DNA of 64,000 nucleotides from Hermodice carunculata (GCA_964020975.1 OZ026623.1:92317442-92381441), one strand, 5' to 3'. Shown: positions 1-11,900, numbered from the stretch's first letter. Program-made: numbers and translations. Notes: generated by a model not told the origin, from the sequence alone.

Positions 1-377
1 TTTGGCTGGTTTGAGGGGGAAAGGGTTAAAATGACCCCTATTGCTCAAAACCTTGCAACAGGTTGCCAGCCATCTGAAGCTTTTGTGGCAGGTAGACTTG
101 TGCAGTACTTGTGCTGTGACAGTCAGTTTGTAATAGCATATAATGTTAACAATGGCTGCAGCCACTGGTACACTTCCACCTAGCAACCGACCAGTACGTA
201 CAGGTGGACCGAACCACATGAGGGATTAACGAAGCTAGCTTCTCTGATTGGTCAGTCATTGCCAACAGGAAGTGGTGTCGTGCAATAAATTCCCATCCAT
301 GTGCAGGTGGCTCCTTATGTCGGTGACATACAAATTTTAGTCTCTTTCATTATTTTTAAATGAATAAAGTCAAAAAG

Positions 378-591
378 ATACTGTAAATTGCTTTAATTTC
401 GCTGTATTCTTATTTTCGCTTATTTCGCTGGTGGCACAAAACCGTGAAAATAAAAACACAATGAAATAGTATTTTAACATTGTTTGAATGGGAATTATGT
501 CCAAAACAGTGAAATTAAAACTACAGTGGAATGTCAAAAATACGAAAACCGTGAAAATTTATACTCGCGAAAATAAAGCAATTTACAGTAT
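378..591. mobile_element. MITE with TA flanks (family A, copy 1)
   Basis: Both ends carry a near-perfect inverted repeat, CTGTAAATTGCTTTAATTTC on the left and its complement (one mismatch) on the right, each flanked by TA. The roughly 210-bp interior has no coding frame and is rich in short motifs such as TTTTCGC and CGTGAAAAT. TA target duplication and small size fit a Tc1/mariner-type MITE; the superfamily is inferred. A decayed copy in the opposite orientation lies at 8843-8983. Confidence 0.75.
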
Positions 592-1440
592 CTAGCTATA
601 GGGACTCTTCCCAAGCTGTCTTTTTCTGAAACTGGAACCGATCTTCACAAACTTGTGTGGCATCTGGACTTATAAATAAGGCAACATGTCTGTATGGCAT
701 ATAAAGGATTGGTGCTGCTGATTAGCCATTTTTGTTTCCATTGCTTTGTGAATGACGTCACAGTCCATGCACCACCAATGTGTTGGTGGAAATAGACCTT
801 GTACAATGAATAGATAAAGATTTGTTATTATCAATGTGCATCATACAAAACTCAATGGTAGAAACTGTCACAAATTTGGACAAATTTGCAACATCTGTGT
901 AAGAATTCTAGTATAAATTAAGCTGCAACTTTGTGAAGATGCATGTACACATTTTGCTCTGCCTGTTTTAAGAATTTGCTCTTGCTTCCTGGAACAGTAA
1001 GATTCTGTCTGACTTTTTTTTTCAAAGACTAAAGCAGGGAATGAAGGAAAACAACTGTGACAGCTGACACTAGTCTGACAGAGGAACTATGACATTGCTG
1101 AATACACAAGTTCATCCTTATTGACTAGTTGTACACATGCAGCTGACTAAAAAACATGACAAACAGTAATTGCAACATATGTCGTTGCTCGTGTTACTTA
1201 CATCTGGGCTTTTACATCACTTCACTTTTTTTTATTTCGAGTTCAAATGCCCCAGTATCTACTGTACAAAATTATGAAAAATTTGTTAAGTTTTGGTGGC
1301 ATGAAGCATGGAAGCCATTTCTCAGGGAAACTGGTCTCTCAATCAAGCTTTTACTGCTGGTATCGTCATGCAATAGGAAAGGTCAGAATTAGCTCTAAGG
1401 TGTATATTCGCCCCAATACACAACTGAATACACAAACATT
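592..1440. other. No gene seen
   Basis: AT-rich sequence with a poly-T run near 1014 and no supported coding region. The short open frames around 1156-1528 show no domain and no codon pattern that suggests a protein. Confidence 0.6.
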
Positions 1441-1659
1441 TGGAGGGCTAGAGCTGTGTATTCCCATTAGTTTGTATGTTAAAGCAACCTTTAAAAAACC
1501 AGTCACTTTTGTAGCTGTAGTTATGTGATTTTTGTGAGGTATCTAGTTATGCATCTAGATTTACAGTCTGAAATTTGCTGTTCCTATGTGCAGTAGTTTT
1601 CCAAGTTAAGTTGCAAATTACAATGTAAAGTAATGGGAATACACAACCCTAGCCCTCCA
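1441..1659. mobile_element. Short TIR element (family B)
   Basis: A roughly 29-bp inverted repeat bounds this 219-bp segment: the left arm reads TGGAGGGCTAGAGCTGTGTA, followed by TTCCCATTA, and the right arm is its complement with about three mismatches. There is no coding frame inside. It has the form of a MITE; the transposase superfamily cannot be named from one copy. Confidence 0.6.
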
Positions 1660-1785
1660 CTGACTGCAGCGCCCTCTTTTAGGCAGTTGTTGAACCTTCT
1701 GTTCTTGCCCTTGCCTATCATGCAGTTGTTTGTAGGCAACGGTACAGTTGACAGTCACCAGCACAGACATAGTCAGATACACATG

Positions 1786-1944
1786 TACAGTGGTCCCTCC
1801 CCCCTACACCCCCTTGGTGAGAGGCTACCCTCTCAATGGTATTTTCATTTTATTTTCCCCCTCATGATCAAGAGAGGCCACCTCTCTCATAAGGCCACAT
1901 TTCTGGTGCACTTGGGATGGCCTGGTAAGTGGGGGACCACTGTA
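1786..1944. mobile_element. MITE with TACAGTGGTCCC ends (family C)
   Basis: The left end reads TACAGTGGTCCCTCCC and the right end GGGGGACCACTGTA, an inverted repeat flanked by TA. The interior holds short imperfect inverted motifs around CTCTCAATGG and GGCCACCTCTC. CAGT-type ends with a TA target are typical of pogo/Tigger-like members of the Tc1/mariner superfamily; that placement is inferred. No protein is encoded. Confidence 0.6.
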
Positions 1945-2029
1945 GTATTACAGTCAATTCACTGGCAGAGGCCTTAGTTCTGTAATGACATTGGAGAGAT
2001 GAGTTTTTCTACATATCTTGTACTGCCCT

Positions 2030-2592
2030 ATCATATTGCATGTGGTGCCATGTACTATTGCTGATTAGCAGCCCAAGGGGAGCATTATAAAAATGAAGTC
2101 TGCCTCTGTTGTTGTCATTGGCACGTAACAGCGCTGCTGTTGGTAGCCATTTTTCATGACGTTGCGATAGCGACGTCATGAAAAAAATGCCTACCAACAA
2201 CCGTGCTGTTACATGCCAATGACAACAACAGAGACAGGCTTCATTTTTTATATTTATATTCATATTAACATTAATACTAGAATTAAATTTGTCATGAATA
2301 TTTGTGCGTAAAAGTTTTGATAGCCGCTGCGAAGAACCTTTTGTTTATCAGTAGGAGGAGCTATGGGTGTGGCCAGCCGCTTGTTACGTAGCAAAGCAGG
2401 CACTGGCACGTGCCGTGCTGTACATGATGTTACCATCGACTGATGAAAACAAAATTTGTCCCTATTCTTTCAATGCTAACAAAAACTCTGAATGTAAATA
2501 TTAGCACATGAGGTGTCAGCTGAGTGTGCTATTTCTCCCTGAGGACTGATGAATTGCAATATAGTACATGGCACCACATACAATATGTAATT
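2030..2592. mobile_element. Non-autonomous TIR element containing a long palindrome
   Basis: About 40 bp at 2030-2070 (CATATTGCATGTGGTGCCAT onward) is repeated in inverted orientation at 2550-2590, so the segment looks like one element of about 560 bp. A second, stronger palindrome at 2090-2247 sits just inside the left end. No coding frame is supported. It abuts another inverted-repeat element that begins at 2593. Confidence 0.5.
2090..2247. repeat. Near-perfect long palindrome
   Basis: Two arms of about 73 bp are reverse complements of each other with only a few mismatches, separated by a loop of about ten bases (TTGCGATAG). The arms carry CTGTTGTTGTCATTGG and its complement. A structure of this size can fold into a cruciform or RNA hairpin. 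It is either a palindromic MITE nested in the surrounding element or that element's own terminal fold-back. Confidence 0.8.
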
Positions 2593-3058
2593 TATGATAT
2601 AGACTTATCATAATTAGTGGAGCTTCTTCCCTTCACAGCAAAATTAATAAGAAATTAAATCATTGGAAATTTTTCAAATTCACTGGCACTGCCATCCTTC
2701 TGCCCTATTTGGACAACAATGTCCTCTTCTGTGCACTGGCTGTAACGTGACACTCTGCCATCCCGAGCGCTGAAAAAAAGGCTAAAATGGTCATCTGTTT
2801 CAGTGTTTTGGTACTATAAATCTGATTCACTACACAGTGTTGTCACCTCACTTTTCACTCTGGTTACAGCACATTCCAGACTTAATTACTGTACATACAT
2901 GTAAATGTAACAGCTCCGCCTGGTGAGGAGTGAGGGAACTTGTCATCATGTATTATTATTTTCTGGTCATGCATTTTTGCAAAATAGTAATTGCTTGCAG
3001 AGAGCCTTTGGCCAATCACAAAAGAAGCCCCACATAATTATGATAAGTGTATATCATA
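2593..3058. mobile_element. Non-autonomous TIR element (family D)
   Basis: A 36-38-bp inverted repeat (TATGATATAGACTTATCATA and onward to AGCTTCTT) lies at 2593-2630 and 3021-3058 with a handful of mismatches. The 390-bp interior is non-coding. The end sequence itself contains ATGATA/TATCAT self-complementarity. Confidence 0.6.
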
Positions 3059-4290
3059 ATATAATAGGGTTTACTCTTTATCATCAGAGGTGACTGATCA
3101 TAACAGCTAGGTAGCCGCTATAGATGTAGATCGCCAGGAATGCTGGATGCCAAATTAGACCACATGACAAATTGATCAGCAGGTTTTTTATGGTTCACTG
3201 AGCACTGTTTGTAAACAAATGCATGCTAACTGGAGAGTTGGCAAATCTTACTTAATATATTATCTTCTTTTTAGTGCATTACAACTGAATAGCACCGCGA
3301 AATTTTATCGGTGGATGTATAATATGTCAATTAAACTAGACAATGCAATCAATTTTTTAAAAAATGAGCTGAAAATCACCACTTTGGGTTTCCTACTGCC
3401 TCAAGAAAAACAACAACAAAAAAACAAAAAACAAAAAAACAAGCCATGATTTCAAATCTTGGCTTAGTAAAAAGCAGATTTACACATTTGTGTAGCAACC
3501 GTGTTAAAGATTGATGGGCCTAGCTCATAAGCCAAGCATCACATTAGAAGAATGAAAGACCACTGCATGAGTGGACATTGAATCCTTCAAACAGAAACCC
3601 AGTTTGAGTTGTATGTGAATGAAGTTGAAAGACAAGTGATGTGACACTCTATCTGTCTATGTAAGTGTGTGGAAGAGAAATTGCAAATGACCTTCAGCTC
3701 GACCTTAGTTGGGAGGTTTATTTCTTTCAAAGCAATGAGCTAGTTGTAATGGCATTTCACTTCCAAGTAAAGTTGTGTCAGCTTTCATGCTGACCATAAA
3801 GTTGTCAGCTGACACTGAGTGAAAGATAAACATGTCCTCAGACGTAAAAGTGGGTTAATGGGCAAACTTGACCTTTGACACTAAGGTCCTTCATTTACAG
3901 ACATGTTAGGCTCAGATGTACAGTCTCATCACAGCCAGCAACTGACAACAAACGCTATCACATAGTTTAAACTTACATGAAGCTGGTCTTTGTTGATTGC
4001 ATCTGCTGGCACTTCATCAGAGTGACTTAAGTAGGATATAAGGCTACATGTGTGTGGGCTGTGCAAGGATAAGTAGACAATTTCGTGTGAATTCATTTTG
4101 TTTTTTGCTTCTTGATCTTTTAATTGAAAAAGATACAGTTCTATTCAGCTGTCTTTGAGATCAAGGCACATTGCATCCTTGTGTCTATATATACGTGTGA
4201 TTGGATCATTGTAGGTGCAAAGTGTGAAATATGTCCAATCAATATGCTGGTGGACGTACATGTTGCTGATTATGGGATAATGTCATATAC
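3059..4290. other. No gene seen
   Basis: Ordinary AT-rich sequence with an A/C-rich stretch at 3405-3445 and no supported coding region, RNA gene or strong repeat. Confidence 0.6.
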
Positions 4291-4702
4291 ATTGTACAGT
4301 ACATGTACTTTGTACTGGCTGTATATAGTACTTTGTGCTGGCTGTATACAGTACTTTGTACTGGATGTATACAGTACTTTGTACTGGCTGTATACAGTAC
4401 TTTGTACTTGATGTATACAGTACTTTGTACTGGCTGTATACAGTACTTTGTACTGGATGTATACAGTACTTTGCACTGGCTGTATACAGTACTTTGTACT
4501 GGCTGTATACAGTACTTTGTACTGGATGTATACAGTACTTTGTACTGGCTGTATACAGTACTTTGTACCGGCTGTATACAGTACTTTGTACCGGCTGTAT
4601 ACAGTACTTTGTACCGGCAGTATACAGTACTTTGTAATGGAAGTATACAGTACTTTGTACTGGATGTATACAGTACTTTGTACTGGCTGTATACAGTACG
4701 TT
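4291..4702. repeat. 23-bp minisatellite of palindromic units
   Basis: About 18 tandem copies of a 23-bp unit (TGTATACAGTACTTTGTACT + GGC), with variation mostly at the last bases (GGC, GGA, TGA). Each unit contains CAGTAC-TTT-GTACTG, a small perfect hairpin, and GTATAC. Because 23 is not a multiple of three and no frame meets a stop, long Tyr/Leu/Cys-rich open frames appear on both strands; they are artefacts of the repeat and not genes. Confidence 0.95.
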
Positions 4703-5058
4703 GCAGGACTCAAAGGTGAGAAAAAATATATTTATCTCACGTTTGGGTTGATTTTAGTGCTATAAAGTATGTGTATAAATATCATATAGGCCAGACTACT
4801 ATGGACCCTAGAGTAAAGTCATTAGAAACTGCTATAATAGGCCTTGTGTTTGGCGGATTACCTATAACCACAAGAGTGCCTGTAACTGGAAGAGGACCTA
4901 TAACCGGAAGACTGTACCTATAAATGGAAGTTTCGATATACAATTAACTGTTATAGGCTAAGCTACTTCCTGGGTAACGATGACGTCATCTGCTGACATT
5001 AAATAAGACACACTTTTTTCTTAAATACAAAAATATATAGTCTCTTACACACACAAAT

Positions 5059-5072
5059 ATGTATATATATAT

Positions 5073-5129
<57 letters not shown>
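5059..5129. repeat. TA microsatellite
   Basis: Alternating TA of about 70 bases, broken once by ACATG. Confidence 0.95.
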
Positions 5130-5132
<3 letters not shown>

Positions 5133-6009
5133 GGGGTTTTTTTTGTTTTTGACTGGAAAAGGGATGTGACCAAGTGAATATGTCAAAGCATTGTATATTT
5201 TCTGGTATTTCCTTTCTGCTGGTGGACTTTAAAGTCCTTGATTTTGGGATAACAACAGATAAAACACTTTGGAGGGAAATGTGATGGCTTTCTCCTCCCA
5301 GAGTGTTCTGTCAAGAATTGATACGTCGTCTCCAGCGTTATCAATGAGTTTATTATCAGGCTGCGAAGACACTGTATGCTAATTAGTATTTGCCTTTAAA
5401 CTGACCAGTTCAGCCTACAGATGCACGTGGTCCCTCATTCATGCCAGTCACTATACAGGCACAGTACATGATTACCCACCAAGCACCTCTAACACGATAT
5501 TGTTAAGTCATCTGGTGATATTGCTTAATCATTTAGTGATACATGTACTGCCTAATACATCTTAGTTGGTAAGATCTCTAAATCATTTAGCGATACTTTT
5601 TAATCATTTAGGGATATCAGTAAGTGAGACTATTTAGCGATAATGCCAAATGATTTGGAGATCGCCAAATAGGACTTAATGTCAAAATGGCTTACCATAT
5701 TGTTTACAAGTTTACAAGGAGAAATAAAAGGTGGAGACCCAGCCTTCTTGCTGGTCCCCTGGTTACCATACACTTTAACCCCATCCAGCAAATGACTCAC
5801 AGATTGTGAAACTATGCAAACAAACAGGGTAATCAAGAAGGGTTTTAGTAACAGCTTGGGAAGAAAATAAAGGGTTTTTCACAACTACCATTTTAGACTG
5901 AAACTTCAGTTATCCTTCATGATGAATCACAAAAATTATGACCATTATTTCCATATCCCCCCCCCCCCCCCAGGAGGGGGCATATAGTGATTACTTTGGC
6001 CATATGTGT
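5130..6009. other. No gene; poly-C run
   Basis: No coding region is supported. Degenerate copies of ATCATTTAGNGATA occur between 5525 and 5655. A run of 15 C lies at 5957-5971, just before the tandem array. Confidence 0.6.
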
Positions 6010-7285
6010 GTCCCACAGATATTTTTCATGCAATAACTTGTAAAGTTTTTTTGGTAAGGGTTTTCATATTGCACGTGCTTATAGACCTGAACAAGGTCTC
6101 TAATTAGTTTGAAGGCAGATGATCTTGACCCAATTTCCAAGGTCACAGAGCCTTTTTACTGAATTTGGTTTTCATGTGAAAGCTCCAAAAGTTTTTTGCT
6201 AACAGCTTTCGTATTACATATGCTAAGAGTCCTAAATAAGGTCTCAGACAAGTTTGAAGGTGGGTGACCTTGACCTAATTTCCAAGGTCACAAAATCATT
6301 TTAGGTAATTTGTATTCACACAACCACTTGAAAACTTTCTAACATAGGTCTGTCAAATTGCATGTGATTACAGTCCTACATAAAGTCCTTAGACAAGTTC
6401 GAAGATGGGTGACTTTGACCCTATTGCCAAGGTCACACAGTCATTTTAGGAAATTTGGGTTCACATGATAACTTGAAAAGTTTTTGACATAGGCCTGTCA
6501 AATTTCAGGTGATTACAGTCCTACATAAGCTTTGGTGAGTTCGAAGATGGGTGACCTTGACCCAATTCCCCAGGAAACGGGGCCATTTTAGTGAATTTGG
6601 TTTTCACAGTATAACTTAAAAAGTTTTTGCATAGGGCTATCTAATTGCACAGGCTTACAGTCCAGCGTAAGGTTTGGGACAGTTTGAAAATAAGTACCCT
6701 TGACCAAATTCCCAAAGTCACGGAGCCATTTTAGTGGATTTGGTAAACACAAAATAACTGGAAAAGTTTTTTGCATAGGTCTAACTTATTGCACTTGCTT
6801 ATAGGCCAGCATAAGGTCTTGGAAAAGTTCGAAGATGGGTGACCTTGAACCAATTCCCCAGGTCACAGAGCCATTTTAGTGAATTTGGTTTTCACAGGAT
6901 AACATAAAAAGTTTTTTGCATAGGCTATCTAATTGCCATGCTTATAGTCCAGCATAAGGTCTCGGACAATTCGAAAATGGGTGACCTTGACCAAATTCCC
7001 AAGGTCACGAGCCATTTTTGTGAATTTGATTTTAACGCGATAACTTGAAAAGTTTTGTGCATAGCGGTTTCATATTGCACATGCTTATATCTTGCATAAG
7101 GTCTCAGAGGAGTTTGAAGATGGTGACCTTGACCCAATTCCCAAGGTCACAGATCCAGTTTAGTGAATTTGGTTTTCACACAATAAGTTGAAAAGTTTTT
7201 AACATGGACCTCACTCATTGCAGTCTCAGACAAGTTGGAAGATGGGTCACCTTGACCCATATCCCAAGGTCACAGAGCCAGGCAG
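6010..7285. repeat. 143-bp tandem array with AAGGTCA motifs
   Basis: About nine diverged copies of a 141-146-bp unit, judged from the spacing of CCAAGGTCAC at 6137, 6282, 6427, 6570, 6712, 6858, 6999, 7141 and 7264. Most units contain GGTGACCTTGACC followed about a dozen bases on by AAGGTCAC, so each has inverted AGGTCA half-site-like motifs. The array is non-coding. It resembles satellite cores of pearl/Helitron-like elements elsewhere in the window, but no terminal hairpin was found here. Confidence 0.9.
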
Positions 7286-7538
7286 GTGCATAGATCTAGC
7301 AATCTCTGATTGAGTTTTAATTACACTACAAAATGGTATTATTATAGTTCAGAGGAAACACAATTTGACCATAACACATACCCCAGGGCTGTGGGCTCAG
7401 CAACACTTCATTGTGGCCATCGCCAGGAAGTCGAAATGTGTTCGGAAGTTCACAAGGCATCTTGGCTACTGGATGTTGCATTGCAATGTCTCATCCAGTG
7501 TGTGAACGCAAATATTGTATGTGAAAATGCCTCTCATA

Positions 7539-7779
7539 TTAACTCTTACAGAGCCAATTTACAGACTGAGTCAACAGCTTTCCTTGGGGCACTTTCTGCG
7601 CGTTGCGTGGAAAGTGCCCCCAGGAAAGCTGTTGACCTGGACCAAATTTTTCACTGGGTACATAGGCATGCTGGTACTTGAATGAAAGGTCTTTTAATGA
7701 GGAATATGAATCTGGAATCATTCCAGTAATCCAGCTTCATCAGCACAGCTTAAGCCATGACTGGCACTCAAAGGGTTAA
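7539..7779 (+). mobile_element. piggyBac-like palindromic MITE, copy 1
   Basis: The segment begins TTAACTCTTACAG and ends CTGGCACTCAAAGGGTTAA, so both ends show TTAA next to CYC/GGG as in piggyBac-type elements. One end carries a large palindrome (7570-7636) and the other a unique stretch including TTCAAGTACCAGC-type sequence. No transposase is encoded. Relatives lie at 14513, 15244, 17069, 24944, 28537, 37610 and 59198. The piggyBac assignment rests on end sequence and TTAA only. Confidence 0.65.
7570..7636. repeat. Palindrome inside TTAA MITE
   Basis: Arms GTCAACAGCTTTCCTTGGGG and complement flank a short GC-rich centre (CTGCGCGTTGCGTGG), giving a stable hairpin. This palindrome is the hallmark of the family across the window. 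Confidence 0.85.
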
Positions 7780-8842
7780 ATTAAGTTTTATGTAAAACAA
7801 CTGAACTGCATGGTTGCCTGAAAGCATTTTTCTGGCATATGTCTAGAATGTCAGAAATTAAGAGTAGTTAAAGTTCTGCATTACCACAAAATGAAGTCAG
7901 TTTACAGTGTCCCTACCCTGTACTTCCCTCTCAATTTATTTTTTCTGTCATGCCTCAGAAACCAGCTGGTACCCACTCCTATCTTATAACTCATTTCATG
8001 GTAGACTGGCAGCCCCAGGTAGGGTACCAGTCACTTCCATCATCACTGCTCCACTGTAAATTTGCTGAAGTTTGTTGCATTTTTATTTTCAATGTAAATG
8101 TAGCTAGTTACGTTTATAATGGCAGAAAACCATGAAACCATCAAAATATGAAGTGAAATGGGTAATTTGAGGCAGATTGAATTAGCAAATTGTACCCTCG
8201 CTTTACTTATTCAAAGCTTCAGTGAAATACATAAAATAAAACTGTATGAAATGGGTACAGTTGAAAATAAATATATGAGATAAACATTCTCAGGATAACT
8301 CCCAGTGAAAGATTCCTCAAAAGAAGTAGAATGGCTGTTTGAATACAGGGACTTTGGACTGGTTGACTGATAGTCATTAGTAAGTGGTAAGTTGGGCAAA
8401 CTGTTAAATACATTAAGATATAGTCATATATGACGGAAGGGGAGGATCATATACCAAATTTTATGCCCTTTTAACAAAGATTTCTTTTTTTTTTATGTTT
8501 GTCTTGTTGTGTCACCTACTGAAATGATTCATATACCAGAGATCAGAGTTGATATTTCTCAATATGCTATGGGCCAGATGTAACATACTCATTTCTCCCA
8601 CACAGCAAATTATAAATTGATTCTGTGTGGCATGCTGTCCCAGTGCTGGCCTGTGTGATTATACTGCCACCTAGTGGTAGGTGTTGTCATGGTATCTGTG
8701 GCTGGCTCCAGTGAATAACAAACTATTGACAAAATGCATGCTTTTGTTCAAAGAAAATCTACAGCTCTTCTGGAAACATTTTGTCCCAGGAGTGCCTACA
8801 TATACATGGTCTTTAAATTGCCTCATTTTTATGTGTACAGTC
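7780..8842. other. No gene; possible decayed MITE
   Basis: No coding region is supported. The stretch 8053-8193 starts CTGTAAATTTGCT and ends TTAGCAAATTGTA, which may be a decayed family A MITE; the match is weak. Confidence 0.4.
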
Positions 8843-8983
8843 ATGTATAAATTTTCAGTTTTTGTATTTTTGACATTTCACTGTAGTTTTAATTTCACTG
8901 TTTTGGACATAATTCTCATTCAAACACTATTAAAAACTATTCTACTGCGTTTTTATATTCACGGTTTTTGCCATCAGCAAATA
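8843..8983 (-). mobile_element. Family A MITE, decayed copy 2
   Basis: This is the reverse complement of the interior of the element at 378-591: shared words in order include GTATAAATTTTCA, TTTTTGACATT, CACTGTAGTTTTAATTTCAC, TGTTTTGGACATAATTC and CATTCAAACA. Its terminal inverted repeats are largely lost. Finding the same order of words in both places shows a dispersed family. Confidence 0.8.
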
Positions 8984-10298
8984 TATGTATCTTTGACCAA
9001 ATGCTGGTGACAAAGCTGTAGGTTTGAGCTGGTAAATTCAGATAAGTTGAAAGCAGTGACATTCATAAGGATATGGCACTGACCATGGGTCGACACATTT
9101 TACATTGACTGCCCTGACATGTACATTTTTGTCAGCACGGAAAGAATAGAACTGTATTGAAGTTCAAATTACAGCGAATGCAATAGCTCACACACACATG
9201 ATGTGTTGTTTCCATAGGCAACCAATAGATAGCCACGCCCACTTGGTTCCTCCCACTAATAAACAAAACTGAAAGGTTTTTTTTAATATAACAAACCAAA
9301 AACCTCTGTGAATCAAATATCAATAACAATTTTACCTTTGATATTGATGAAAAATCACGTTTGATGTAAATATAAAAACTGAACTTCCTGTTGCATTTAT
9401 AGGCACTTGTTTGCACTTTTTGATGATGGGGCTGATGAAGAGTGCCTGCCATAAAGTGTCAACACGCTCAGCTAGGTGAATACAACAGACAGGAAGGTCA
9501 ATTCCTAAAGGAATTTGAGTCTCCATTCATATACTTGTGAAAAACTTTTTCTGGACCACACACTTATTTCTGTCTATGTTTACATGTGTGCTTGTCTAAA
9601 AACACTTTCCTTTATACTTGTTTGCAGTGAAATGTGGACACATGTAGATACTGGTTATTCCATACATGTAGTTCAAGAGCAGTACAAAATACTTATTTCG
9701 GGAGGGATAATGTGAAAAATGAGTATTTTGGGGCTTGATGAAGCATGGACTATAATCCATTTCTCTCATGTTGTATACCCCTACTCTAGCTCTCAACTTC
9801 TTCAGTTTTTGCCTCATAAAAATGTGGTTGTCACTGTAACATGGGCCTTGGCCTATTAATGACCATTTCTTTGTATTTGTCATTTTTTCATTCAAGTACA
9901 ACATTAGTAGCATACATTATCTATAATGCCTGAGAATGACCTGACCTAATGACAGTGCTGTGTCAGTGGCACACCATGCCTGCTCGTAGTGGCACTCATG
10001 CACAGGTAGTCTGCAAAACTTTGTGAAAATACTGTATGAATCTTCACCATGCTGTATGGTCCATGTCAATAGACCACAGTCTGTTCACTCTGGAGTTGGC
10101 AAGGGCTTAACTTTGAAAGTTGTTGCAGCCTCTCAGGGAGGCCTGGCACTATGGTACCCAGACTGTGACGAATAACATATGTCATATTGTATCTACATGT
10201 AACAAACCCCCGGCCCATGGTCACATGCAGAATATTCCAGTGCTTCTCAAAGATAACTACTGAGGGTCACCAGGTGTAGTAGCAACCACTTAAGAAAT
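8984..10298. other. No gene seen
   Basis: Ordinary AT-rich sequence without a supported coding region or strong repeat. Confidence 0.6.
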
Positions 10299-10444
10299 GA
10301 GGGTCGATTTTGTGTGTGTTATGGCATAATGACGCGCGTGATTGAAGCTGACATCGTGGGCGTGGCGCACGCCAGTGCGCCTCGCCCGATGCCAGCTTCA
10401 ATCACCCGCGTCATTATGCCATAACACACACAAAAGCAACCCTC
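10299..10444. repeat. Long palindrome, GC-rich centre
   Basis: Arms of about 65 bp are near-perfect reverse complements: the left arm runs from GAGGGTCGATTTTGTGTGTG to GATTGAAGCTGACATCG and the right arm mirrors it. The centre (GGGCGTGGCGCACGCCAGTG) is GC-rich and self-complementary in part. It is likely a palindromic MITE or a fold-back element; no coding frame is supported. Confidence 0.85.
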
Positions 10445-10617
10445 GTTGCTTATATTTACATTTCCCTCTTAATTTTTCTGCTCAATTACAAAGAAAATTT
10501 GGAAATGTAATGCATAAAATTAAGAGAAACATCCAGAAACTGATTTACCCAGCATGTTCAAGTGTTAAGTTCCAGAAAACCAGGTGGGCGTGGCTTATTG
10601 GAATGTGGGCGGGACAC

Positions 10618-10672
10618 TTGTGTTATGGTCCCATAACACACAAGGCTACTGTGTTATGGTCTCATAACACAC
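10618..10672. repeat. Two adjacent short palindromes
   Basis: GTGTTATGGTCCCATAACAC at 10620 and GTGTTATGGTCTCATAACAC at 10651 are two nearly identical 20-bp dyads about 31 bp apart. The same GTGTTATGG word also occurs in the arms of the palindrome at 10299-10444, so all three are probably related. Confidence 0.75.
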
Positions 10673-11499
10673 CAGGCTCTGTCCTATACTTGCAATGTTA
10701 AAAGTTAGATTGAATGTAAATATATAGTTTGTACAGACAGCAGAACAGAGAGAACACTTTGACAGATTCTCCAAATCTTCATCGGAATGGGGGGGGGGAG
10801 GTAAGTGTTGTGAGCTCAGTGAGATCCTATTTCTCACATTATAATGTAAGCTAAAATGACAAAGTGCAGCATGTTTAGTTGCTGGTGCATTATTGTCTAT
10901 TTTATTTCTTTTGACATGGCCCCTCAAGGAGCTGGTGTAGTCAGGTGTGTCATTGCCAGTTGACTCAGGGCATTACAGGACTTAACTCACTCTTAGTGAC
11001 AGAGCTGTGCACACACAGCTGGAAAACCAAGTCCCATGTACATTTAACAACTAAAAGTCACTAAATGTCTGCATAAATGTACTCAAAATGACACATTCAT
11101 GTGGCAAATAATGCAGACTGGCATTGACAGTGTATGTGGGACAGTATTGTGTGCATGCATGGAGCTGTTCCTGTGAGCTATATGTATACTAATCACTGTC
11201 ATTCAGAAATGTAAACAAACAAACCGTTCACATTTGCCTTGTGACTCCATATTCAATCTCCTTGTCAACTGGGAGTAAATAGACTGTGAGTCAGATATGG
11301 TGCATTGCACAGGCTTGCTTCATTGGTGGTCATGTACAGATACAGGTAGGTGTACGTGTGCTCTTAGGGCCAGGGCAGAACTACATGTAGATATTGTGCT
11401 TATCATGATCATGGGGAAGTACACCTGTAACAAGCTACAAAGCTAGCTTATATCTGTATAAATTCCATTCTAACCAACATACAGCCGTTAAAAAAAACA
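10673..11499. other. No gene seen
   Basis: No supported coding region. There is a G run near 10789-10798. Confidence 0.55.
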
Positions 11500-11900
11500 G
11501 CCTGCAGCCATTGTACTGCTAGCCTGCAGCCATTGTACTGCTAGCCTGCAGTCCTTGTTCTGCTAACCTGCAGCCATTGTACTGCTAGCCTGCAGCCATT
11601 GTACTGCTAGCCTGCAGTCCTTGTTCTGCTAACCTGCAGCCATTGTACTGCTAGCCTGCAGCCATTGTACTGCTAGCCTACAGTCATTGTACTGCTAGCC
11701 TGCAGTCATTGTACTGCTAGCCTGCAGCCATTGTACTGCTAGCCTAGTCATTGTACTGCTAGCCTGCAGTCATTGTACTGCTAGCCTGCAGTCATTGTAC
11801 TGCTAGCCTGCAGCCATTGTACTGCTAGCCTGCAGCCATTGTACTGCTAGCCTGCAGTCATTGTACTGCTAGCCTGCAGTCATTGTACTGCTAGCCTGCA
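11500..11900. repeat. 22-bp minisatellite
   Basis: About 18 tandem copies of AGCCTGCAGCCATTGTACTG + CT, with CAGCC/CAGTC/CAGTCC variants. Alternating variants in the first third suggest higher-order duplication of two- or three-unit blocks. Confidence 0.95.

Noticed and set aside
4270-4765. Long Tyr/Leu/Cys-rich open frames on both strands
   Set aside because: They are translations of the 23-bp minisatellite; no non-repeat domain or start context supports a protein.
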